A DNA stretch of 64,000 bases, from positions 1-64,000 of IMG/VR virus record IMGVR_UViG_3300033182_000678. One strand, given 5' to 3'. The stretch is from a virus. The notes beneath the pieces were generated by a model, which saw only the letters and a list, made by a program, of their open reading frames with translations, was not told where the DNA came from and did not search any database. Both the position numbers and the translations under genes were made by a program. Shown piece by piece: positions 57,780 to 64,000 of the stretch; within the stretch, counting starts at the first letter, position 1; every line of letters begins with the position of its first letter.

Positions 57780-60161
57780 CTAAAATGGTAAATCTTCTAA
57801 TGGTAAATCTGCAGCAATATCTTCATCATCTGATGGAATTGGAATAGTAGGTCTTGGTGGTGGAGGCGGTGGCCCTGCTTTAGATTTTCCTTGTCCTAAC
57901 CAAGTACCATAACTTACTTTACTACCATCAATATCTATTCCTTGTCTATCTGGATATTTTACTGAAGAGTTTTTAGGGTCTTCACTTCCAAATATACCAA
58001 ACTTGTCTGAACCTACTCCACTATCTTTTAACCATGGAATATCATAATGTTTACCAAGTGTTTGTGGTATCTTCTTACCAAGATAAACAAACTCAAGTGA
58101 TACATCTGCAACATGTGGATATTGAACTCCATCAGATATCTCCCATGACATTGTGTTATTGATTTGTACATTTACACTACTGAAGTAACCAGGTGTATTG
58201 TTAAATAAATCACCAATGGTTAAATAAACATATGGTGCAACTGGTCTAACTTCTTTATCATCTGTTAAAAATTGTTTGAATGATGGTGTGGTTAATCCCT
58301 TGAGTGCATTTAACTTTTCCCATATAATAGGTACATCATTTCTTTTTAGTGCTGCGACTTTGAAGTTAAAAGATATGTTTCTTGTGTATCCTTGATAAAT
58401 ATGAACTTGGTCTGGTCTACCAATATATCTTTCTTGTGAATATTCTGCACTTGAGTTATCTGCAATATCTTCAATGTATGCAGGGAATATAATCCACTTA
58501 CCATTAACTGCATCTCTAATTCTAAATTTAATTAAATCTTTTGGAAAATCTTTATCATTTAATACTTTTTTAATCTGTCCAAACTGACCTTGATATGGAA
58601 CTTGTAAATCACCATCATCATGAATACTAACACCTAATTTACTAACACCGATTGCACCATCACTATTTTTGATATATTTCCTAAGTTCTAATGTTCCTTT
58701 ACTACCACCATTTTCTCTTGATGATAGATAATCAACACCACTCTTTACAGCCTTTGATGTTTCCTTATCTGTTTTAGTTGTGTCTTCAAGTGGTCTTGAA
58801 TTAGATTTAAACTTTTTCTCATTTACTACCTTTTCATATCTTGGTGCATCACCCAATGGGTTTGCAAATAAACTACCAAGAAAACCATCACCTAAAGGTT
58901 CATTATGTCTTGGTTCATGGAATATTCCTGTTGAACTTAAAGGTGTTGATAATGGATTGAAATTCTTTGTTTCTTTTCTTGGATTTAATCTTTGTAGTAC
59001 GAATTGTTTTACATTCCAAACTAATCCTTGTGGTGATAATAAAAATTTACCAATTCTTTCCGCATCAGTTATCATTCTATTGGTATAAGTAATAACTCCA
59101 CCTCTGAATAATCCCTCATCAAATGCTGCACTACTTTCACCAGCACCAAAATCTCTTTCACCAATCTCTCTAATCACAAATGGTTGTTGGAATGAAAATC
59201 CACTTTCGTCTCTCAATCCTTTGTTACCATTGAACTTATCATACATCTTTGTTAAAAATGTTTGAGATGCAATAGTTTCACCAACATATTGTCCAAATGG
59301 TAATTCAATATTACTTTTTACTCCTGAGACTGCAGAAACGGTTCCAATTTGTATTTGTTGTCCTTGACCAACTTTAATTGAACCTGCATTACCTTGGTCT
59401 ATACTTGTTAAATTTACATCTAACATATTTCCAAGTTTTGTTTCTGAGGCTATTGTAAAATATGTTTCATTATGACCATCGTGTGCCAATGGTGGTTCCG
59501 AATCTCTTCTTGGCCCATGAACTCCACCGAAATTAGTATCATAATTTTTAACACCTGCATTACTAAAAATTTTTATTTCTTCATGATTTTGTGGATTATT
59601 CTTTGACCCAACTTTATCATCAAAAATACTTGAACCTTCAATATATTCTGTTGGGTCTTTCTCTTTTCTATTTAGAGTAAATCCTGTTGCATGAGTATCT
59701 TTAAAGAAGTTAACAGGACCAGGAAAGTTAACACCAATACTATATTTTGTACCAGTATTTGTAAACTCGGTTCCATCTTTACTGATACCAATAAATTCTG
59801 TTGGGTCTTTCTCTTTTCTATATAGAGTAAATCCTGTTGCATTGTTATTATGAAAATAATCAACTGGTCCTGGAAATCCATCCAACTTAATACTTGATTG
59901 TGTGAAAAATTCTGTTGGGTCTTGTTCTTGTCTACCGATTGTGAATCCTGTTGCATTGGTATCTTTCATAAAGTTAACAGGACCTGGCCACCCATCAAGT
60001 CCAACTGAAGACTCCACTACATATTCTGTTGGGTCTCCAAAGTTTCTATTAGGTGTGAATCCTGTTGCATTATCCTCTCCAAAGTATTCACCATGTTTTG
60101 TTCCTATCTTTGAATAATCAAAAGAACTTAAATCTGTTTTTAATTTATCTAATAAACTCAT
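57780..60161 (-). CDS. Large tail/baseplate protein with N-terminal sequence repeats
   Basis: 793 residues. Residues 31-180 consist of four copies of a 38-50 residue motif, NATGFT..R..KDPTE......LDG.PGPVNFFKDT, the first two 38 long. Then a Gly-rich mid region and a structured C-terminus (KFRIRDAVNGKWIIFPAYIEDIADNSSAEYSQERYIGRPDQVHIYQGYTRNISFNFKVAALKR) shared with baseplate/tail tube-associated proteins of myoviruses. It ends in a proline-rich stretch (PPPPPPRPTIPIPSDDEDI). It precedes the tape-measure gene with a one-base overlap. The repeat units resemble copies of a binding or flexible spacer element. Confidence 0.65.
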   Translation of the reverse strand: MSLLDKLKTDLSSFDYSKIGTKHGEYFGEDNATGFTPNRNFGDPTEYVVESSVGLDGWPGPVNFMKDTNATGFTIGRQEQDPTEFFTQSSIKLDGFPGPVDYFHNNNATGFTLYRKEKDPTEFIGISKDGTEFTNTGTKYSIGVNFPGPVNFFKDTHATGFTLNRKEKDPTEYIEGSSIFDDKVGSKNNPQNHEEIKIFSNAGVKNYDTNFGGVHGPRRDSEPPLAHDGHNETYFTIASETKLGNMLDVNLTSIDQGNAGSIKVGQGQQIQIGTVSAVSGVKSNIELPFGQYVGETIASQTFLTKMYDKFNGNKGLRDESGFSFQQPFVIREIGERDFGAGESSAAFDEGLFRGGVITYTNRMITDAERIGKFLLSPQGLVWNVKQFVLQRLNPRKETKNFNPLSTPLSSTGIFHEPRHNEPLGDGFLGSLFANPLGDAPRYEKVVNEKKFKSNSRPLEDTTKTDKETSKAVKSGVDYLSSRENGGSKGTLELRKYIKNSDGAIGVSKLGVSIHDDGDLQVPYQGQFGQIKKVLNDKDFPKDLIKFRIRDAVNGKWIIFPAYIEDIADNSSAEYSQERYIGRPDQVHIYQGYTRNISFNFKVAALKRNDVPIIWEKLNALKGLTTPSFKQFLTDDKEVRPVAPYVYLTIGDLFNNTPGYFSSVNVQINNTMSWEISDGVQYPHVADVSLEFVYLGKKIPQTLGKHYDIPWLKDSGVGSDKFGIFGSEDPKNSSVKYPDRQGIDIDGSKVSYGTWLGQGKSKAGPPPPPPRPTIPIPSDDEDIAADLPLEDLPF
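59622..60071 (-). repeat. Tandem coding repeats in the tail protein
   Basis: Four imperfect tandem units of 114-150 bases encode NATGFT...DPTE...PGPV. They begin at 60071 (residue 31) and end at about 59622. The third unit has an extra 12-residue insertion. Each unit starts with the same AATGCAACAGGATT-like DNA. Confidence 0.8.
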
Positions 60162-62530
60162 TATAAATTCCCACCAAGGTCATTAATTGCCATTGTTTGT
60201 TTTTCTAACTTTCTATCTATTTGTTCCAATACACCTAACATTCCTTTTTGTGTTTCTGTACTTTCTGAAGTTACACCTTCTGCAACTTTTCTTCCTGCCA
60301 TCTCACCTAATAAACCACCAACCATACCACCGATTGCAGTTCCGATACCTGGTACTATAGAACCAATTGCTGCACCTGCTGCGGCTCCTGCGATAGCTCC
60401 ACTTGTACTTCCAACTGCAGACGCTTTTTCTCTTGTGGTTTGTGCATTTGCAAATTCCATCATACCTAATCCAAGTGCAAGTGGTGCAAATCTTCTCATT
60501 CCTGTTTTCATTCCACTTTTTGCAAGTCTACCTAATCTTGAACTATTATTAGTAATACCATACATTTTGTTTCTTTGTGCAACATTACCAAAAATTTGTC
60601 TATTAACAGGGTCTCTCATATCAGGTAAACCACCTTTAGTTAATCTACCTACACCACCTGGTAATGCAGCTCCACCCATTTTACCACCACCCATTGGTAA
60701 CATCATACCTTGTTGACCTGATGGTAAACTACCCATATTACCTGATATTCTACCACCATAAAGAGCTCTCGTGTTTAGATTTGTCGCAATCGTGTTGCCT
60801 TTTGTTGCAGCTGCTCCTCCAAATAATGCTCTGATAAATCTAACTCCGAATATTGTACCTAAAGTACCTAATATATATGGAAGTATCTTTGCTAATTTAT
60901 CCATTGCATCGTTCTTAAAACTAAGACTACCACCTTGAGTTAATTTTTGTAATTCTGATACCTCTACTCCAATGGCTGCTGCAAGTTTCTGTCTTTGAAT
61001 AACATTCATTTGTTGAATTTGTTGTTCACTTCCAACTTGTCTTATGATTTCTTTTTGTAAGGCCTCCATATCACCCATGAGTGCAAGTTCACGAGCTTTG
61101 TTAAGATTTAATTGTCTACCGATTAATAATGAGGCTTCTAATTCACTCTCAATACTACTTTCAAAATCTAATAATGAGTCTGCAATCTTTGCAGTAGTAC
61201 TTAAACTTAATCCAAGTTTACGAGCTTCTATCGCAGCTCTTGCCATGTTCATTCCACCATCTTGTGAGAACTTTGCAATCAACTCATGGTTGTCTGCCAT
61301 ATCCTTAATAACATCTTGTGGTACGACACCTGCCATTCTAGCTTGAGATGCTATTGATTGTTGTTGTGCAAGTGCACTCTCTACAGATAGTCCTGATATT
61401 ATGGACATTTGTTTTGCAAGTGTTATGGAATCTTCTGCTGCGACTCCAAAGAAGACTTTCATTTTAAATGTATTTAATGCACTTTCTAAACTAAACTTAG
61501 TTACATCACCAAAATTATTTCTAAATGCTTCAAATCCTGGTAGAAAACTTTTAAGGAACTCAGGACCTGTTAATGCAAAAAGTCCTTGTTGAATTTTTTT
61601 CATAAATAGTACTGCCGCTCCAGCGATTATACCACCACCAACAACTTTACCTAATAAACCACCACCTTTAAACCCAACGGCTTTCATTGCAGGTTCTGTA
61701 AATACTCTTGATAATGCCTTACGAATATCTCTTGTACCTCTACCACTTTTGAATGAATCTGCTAATTGTTGTGCGGGTGATAATTTACTTAAATCTTTTT
61801 TGTAAGCACTTTGGAAATTTTTGAAAGCGTCTGGGTCCATAAATGCAGCCTCCTGCATTTCTTGTGGTAAGCTTCTCACAAACATTTTAAATCTATCTAA
61901 ATCTAATATATCACTTGGGCTAAGTTCACCCTTTCTAAATGTATCGGTAAAGAAACTACCTACTGCCTCACCACCTGCACCTGCAATTGAAAATATAGAT
62001 TGTGATGCATTACCAAATCCTTTTCGTAAACTATCACTAATCTCTTGACCTAAGTTATCCAATCCAAGTGCAGTAGATAAAAAGTTACCAAAGAGTGGTA
62101 TTGATTGTACACCAGTTGTAATACTATCACCAAATTTCTTTGCAGCGTTTGCCGATGCATTGATTGAATTATTTATGGATTTTTGGATTCTTTGTTCTTG
62201 TTTTAAGACTTGAAGGATTTTCTTTCTATTACCTAATCCTTCTTTTGCATATTGTGCAGATAATTCATCTAAGTCTTTTGTTTCAAAACTTTCTTTGTGT
62301 ATATTTTTACGATTACCTAATATTTCTCTTGTGATATCATTGGTTTTCTTTAAGGTGTCAAGTTGACCATCCGACATCTTTTTTGCATCTGAGAAAGTTG
62401 CTGCAAGTCTTTTGGCGTAGTTAATTATATCAGGAAATTCTTTGGACATTTCCTTGATGAAATCTTGAGTTTCTTTTACCGAACTCTTTATGTCTTCAAA
62501 GTTCTTTTTCTCTTTGTCTGAATTTGCCAT
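60161..62530 (-). CDS. Tail tape-measure-like protein
   Basis: 789 residues. Long N-terminal helices (SVKETQDFIKEMSKEFPDII, YAKRLAATFSDAKKMSDGQ), a hydrophobic middle (VVGGGIIAGAAVLFMKKIQQGLF), then alanine-rich helical repeats (ESALAQQQSIASQARMAGVV, MARAAIEARKLGLSLSTTAKIA) and a C-terminal glycine zipper (GAIAGAAAGAAIGSIVPGIGTAI). This is a typical tape-measure make-up, although 789 residues is short for a contractile tail. Next to the baseplate genes. A late-promoter-like element precedes it. Confidence 0.7.
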   Translation of the reverse strand: MANSDKEKKNFEDIKSSVKETQDFIKEMSKEFPDIINYAKRLAATFSDAKKMSDGQLDTLKKTNDITREILGNRKNIHKESFETKDLDELSAQYAKEGLGNRKKILQVLKQEQRIQKSINNSINASANAAKKFGDSITTGVQSIPLFGNFLSTALGLDNLGQEISDSLRKGFGNASQSIFSIAGAGGEAVGSFFTDTFRKGELSPSDILDLDRFKMFVRSLPQEMQEAAFMDPDAFKNFQSAYKKDLSKLSPAQQLADSFKSGRGTRDIRKALSRVFTEPAMKAVGFKGGGLLGKVVGGGIIAGAAVLFMKKIQQGLFALTGPEFLKSFLPGFEAFRNNFGDVTKFSLESALNTFKMKVFFGVAAEDSITLAKQMSIISGLSVESALAQQQSIASQARMAGVVPQDVIKDMADNHELIAKFSQDGGMNMARAAIEARKLGLSLSTTAKIADSLLDFESSIESELEASLLIGRQLNLNKARELALMGDMEALQKEIIRQVGSEQQIQQMNVIQRQKLAAAIGVEVSELQKLTQGGSLSFKNDAMDKLAKILPYILGTLGTIFGVRFIRALFGGAAATKGNTIATNLNTRALYGGRISGNMGSLPSGQQGMMLPMGGGKMGGAALPGGVGRLTKGGLPDMRDPVNRQIFGNVAQRNKMYGITNNSSRLGRLAKSGMKTGMRRFAPLALGLGMMEFANAQTTREKASAVGSTSGAIAGAAAGAAIGSIVPGIGTAIGGMVGGLLGEMAGRKVAEGVTSESTETQKGMLGVLEQIDRKLEKQTMAINDLGGNL

Positions 62531-62560
62531 AGGTTCTCAGTTTAAATTAGTATAACCGAT

Positions 62561-62568
62561 TATTTATT
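62561..62568 (-). promoter_or_regulatory. Late-promoter-like AATAAATA
   Basis: Seven of eight bases of the T4 late consensus TATAAATA, 31 bases before the tape-measure start codon. Low information in AT-rich DNA, but consistent with late transcription of tail genes and with the exact match at 63877. Confidence 0.3.
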
Positions 62569-62572
62569 TAAA

Positions 62573-62827
62573 TTATTTTAATAAGTCTGTATCAAATCCT
62601 AAATCTTCCATATCTGATACCCAATTTGGGTCTTCCATCTTCTTATCAAGATACTTCTCTAATTGTTGGTCAATTTTGTTTATTTGGATTAGACTCTTTT
62701 TGATTACAGGGTCTTTTGAAATCTTTTTGATAACATCCTTCGTGGCTCTCTTCGTTCCAATCGCTTTGAACAACGACCCAATAAATTCTCTTATCACTTT
62801 TTTTTCTTTGATTACTATTTTAGACAT
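62573..62827 (-). CDS. Small helical tail-region protein
   Basis: 84 residues: IVIKEKKVIREFIGSLFKAIGTKRATKDVIKKISKDPVIKKSLIQINKIDQQLEKYL. Positively charged, helical, no export signal. The ribosome site AGGAG lies before ATG 62825-62827. Its position between the gp51-like and tape-measure genes suggests a tail-assembly role. Family not recognised. Confidence 0.6.
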   Translation of the reverse strand: MSKIVIKEKKVIREFIGSLFKAIGTKRATKDVIKKISKDPVIKKSLIQINKIDQQLEKYLDKKMEDPNWVSDMEDLGFDTDLLK

Positions 62828-62900
62828 TTTGACTCCTGTTTAATCATTAATAAATATCAAGAATCATTATTTTTTGAACTGAGGCATCTGAACTCCACCA

Positions 62901-63137
62901 TCACCCTTTTTGAGCCTTTTCTATTTCTTTTTTCTGTTCATCTACAGCCTTAACGATTTGTTGAATGTAGAATCTTCGGAGCGGAATGGGCATATTATAG
63001 ACTTCTTGGTGGGTAAAACCACCTTGACCATAGTATGATAGGCTGAAGACTTCTTCGTGGATTGCCGGCCTGTTACTCGCCGGCTGGCCAAAAAAAGTCA
63101 ATCCCAAGAGAGAGTGGTATTCTATGTGTTTTACCAA
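62901..63137 (-). CDS. gp51-like baseplate assembly protein, probably reached by frameshift
   Basis: The open frame starts formally at TTG 63135-63137 (78 codons). The conserved part begins only at PAIHEEVFSLSYYGQGGFTHQEVYNMPIPLRRFYIQQIVKAVDEQKKEIEK, the pattern of small gp51-type baseplate proteins in marine T4-like phages. It has no ATG near that point and no good ribosome site. Its frame is +1 (or -2) relative to the gp26-like gene, and the two overlap by about 65 bases across a T7 run and a GC-rich hairpin. I infer a frameshifted gp26-gp51 fusion or translational coupling. Confidence 0.6.
   Translation of the reverse strand: MVKHIEYHSLLGLTFFGQPASNRPAIHEEVFSLSYYGQGGFTHQEVYNMPIPLRRFYIQQIVKAVDEQKKEIEKAQKG
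63064..63096 (-). promoter_or_regulatory. Possible programmed ribosomal frameshift signal
   Basis: Read on the minus strand: T7 (63090-63096), GG, CCA, then GCCGGC (63079-63084), a 9-base loop holding the gp26-like stop codon TAA (63073-63075), and GCCGGC (63064-63069). A slippery run followed five bases later by a very stable GC hairpin is the standard layout of a frameshift site. The patch is the most GC-rich of the window. Confidence 0.55.
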
Positions 63138-63843
63138 CTTTACTCTTGTAGTTAATACTGATATCTACATCAGGTTGAATTGACTTGACATACTTTCTCC
63201 ATTCACGAGTATCTAATGATAAGAATTGATTATCAACAAAGTTATCAATTTCCTTTTGGTCTGTATTACCATCAACTGAAACGATTTGGTGTTTCATACG
63301 AAGAGATAACTCATTACTTACACCTGTAAGATTAGTTGCCTTTTCATATCCTTGTAGTAACAAATCAATTTCAACTTCATCTTTATGAGTTAGTAATTTA
63401 AACTCAATAGTTCTATTTGAGTTTGGTAGAGTATATGAAAATTTATTCTCACCTTTAAATACTGACTCATCAAACTTTACATTTTCAAGTTTTGTTAAAT
63501 CTATTTCAGTTTCAACTTGTTCACCTGTGTCTGGGTCTGTTAATGTTACAGGATAGTCTTTACCATATCCTAAAACACGAGTCCCAACCATTATTGCATT
63601 TTTATCACCAAGTAATAAATCATCTAATTTAACTCCTGGTGTTGCAATAACACTTTCTAATAATCTATCAATCACAACACCTTGTTGTATAAGATTCTGT
63701 GATGTTAAGATGTCTTCTTCTTTTGCTGTCATGTATTTTACATCAACCACTCCCTTACTTAATGGACTATCTTTGGGATACAATAATCCCTTGGATGGTA
63801 AAGATAGAACCTCAGTAGGAAATGCGTACTGATTTTCTGCCAT
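63073..63843 (-). CDS. 26: gp26-like baseplate hub protein
   Basis: 256 residues. VLSLPSKGLLYPKDSPLSKGVVDVKYMTAKEEDILTSQNLIQQGVVIDRLLESVI (about 12-66) is the hallmark of gp26 of marine T4-like phages. MVGTRVLGYGKDYPV, FKLLTHKDEVEIDLLLQGY and the terminal GIDFFWPAGE follow in order. In T4, gp26 is a hub subunit and gp51 is needed for hub assembly. Good ribosome site AGGAGAT before ATG 63841-63843 and an exact late-promoter element upstream. Confidence 0.8.
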   Translation of the reverse strand: MAENQYAFPTEVLSLPSKGLLYPKDSPLSKGVVDVKYMTAKEEDILTSQNLIQQGVVIDRLLESVIATPGVKLDDLLLGDKNAIMVGTRVLGYGKDYPVTLTDPDTGEQVETEIDLTKLENVKFDESVFKGENKFSYTLPNSNRTIEFKLLTHKDEVEIDLLLQGYEKATNLTGVSNELSLRMKHQIVSVDGNTDQKEIDNFVDNQFLSLDTREWRKYVKSIQPDVDISINYKSKVGKTHRIPLSLGIDFFWPAGE

Positions 63844-63876
63844 GTTTATCTCCTATGAATTGAATTTAAAACCATA

Positions 63877-63884
63877 TATTTATA
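63877..63884 (-). promoter_or_regulatory. T4-type late promoter TATAAATA
   Basis: Exact match to the T4 late consensus TATAAATA on the minus strand, about 34 bases before the gp26-like start codon. Late expression of tail genes is what T4-like regulation predicts. Bases 63844-63905 contain no other feature. Confidence 0.5.
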
Positions 63885-63905
63885 ACTATTTTTGGAATTT
63901 AAAAT

Positions 63906-64000
63906 CTAATTTATTTTTTTATTTCCAAGAACTTTTTCTGCTCCTGCGATTCCGAAACTACCTAAAGTAGTGAATAGGAATGAGTTATACACAACATCAT
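63906..64000 (-). CDS. C-terminal fragment of a membrane-type protein, partial
   Basis: The frame enters from the right edge and ends at TAG 63906-63908. The visible 30 or so residues read VVYNSFLFTTLGSFGIAGAEKVLGNKKIN, a hydrophobic helix with a short basic tail. Possibly a holin-like or structural membrane protein; too little is visible to name it. Confidence 0.5.
   Translation of the reverse strand, partial: DVVYNSFLFTTLGSFGIAGAEKVLGNKKIN

Noticed and set aside
733-62048. Many plus-strand open frames of 60-150 codons
   Set aside because: All lie opposite well-supported minus-strand genes, lack ribosome sites and have no protein motifs; they mirror codon bias of the real genes.
1-64000. 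CRISPR arrays, IS elements and tRNA genes
   Set aside because: I found no regular short repeats with unique spacers, no transposase, and no cloverleaf-forming sequence in the gaps.

Overview
The window is a stretch of a large, AT-rich, T4-related tailed phage (myovirus type). Every gene I can support runs on the minus strand, so transcription goes from high to low coordinates. The evidence for a T4-like phage is a nearly complete replication set: gp43 (family B polymerase), gp45 clamp, gp44/gp62 clamp loader, gp41 helicase, a UvsX/RecA recombinase, a gp32-like ssDNA-binding protein and a 5'-3' exonuclease. Beside it lie baseplate and tail genes. Host-derived cargo points to a Gram-negative marine host, possibly of the Bacteroidota/Marinimicrobia (SAR406) sphere. 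The cargo includes a TonB-dependent receptor with an N-terminal carboxypeptidase-regulatory-like domain, type II pseudopilins, a lipoprotein, and signal peptides ending in AQ or GQ. The host assignment is inference.

Layout, right to left in transcription order. 64.0-54.7 kb is the tail module: a gp26-like protein, a small gp51-like protein reached by a probable frameshift, a tape-measure-like protein, a large repeat-bearing tail protein, a LysM-like baseplate protein and a hub-like protein. 54.6-48.4 kb is metabolic and DNA related: an APS kinase, a small nucleotidyltransferase, ThyX, a RimK-like ligase, a protein with a family A polymerase palm, and several unknowns. 48.3-47.75 kb has no gene and holds what I interpret as a structured RNA of about 530 nt, with a sequence module present twice. 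47.6-40.1 kb holds gp32-like, UvsX, exonuclease, a probable nuclease, a radical SAM protein and gp41 helicase, the last split in two by a split intein plus an endonuclease gene. 40.0-35.4 kb is a class II ribonucleotide reductase (NrdJ), fractured the same way and carrying a second, complete intein.

35.4-32.6 kb is a stand-alone TonB-dependent receptor gene with its own hairpin. 32.5-21.4 kb is the core gp43-gp45-gp44-gp62 block with cargo at its junctions. A methyltransferase and a DUF2452 gene sit between gp45 and gp44, and the duplicated methyltransferase 3' end has been left behind as a scar. A four-gene island lies between gp44 and gp62: a class II aaRS-like/GNAT fusion, an ATP-grasp-like/Hint protein, a small GNAT-like protein and a truncated ANL adenylating enzyme. 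A ClpP-like protease follows gp62.

21.3-15.2 kb holds a nucleotide-modification-type protein, a PD-(D/E)XK nuclease, a SLOG protein, a ribbon-helix-helix protein, two large GT-B glycosyltransferases and small unknowns. 15.2-4.5 kb is a tightly overlapping glycan operon with glycosyltransferases, an epimerase, a CMP-sugar synthetase, an aldolase, a HAD phosphatase, a deacetylase, a radical SAM protein and an SGNH hydrolase. 4.2-0.3 kb is a surface cassette: lipoprotein, small membrane proteins, a sulfotransferase, two pseudopilins and a small secreted protein. A HAD phosphatase runs off the left end. Together the core replicates and packages the phage, while the cargo appears aimed at remodelling the host or virion surface (glycans, sulfation, pilin-like fibres, an outer-membrane receptor) and at small-molecule or amino-acid chemistry not yet assigned.
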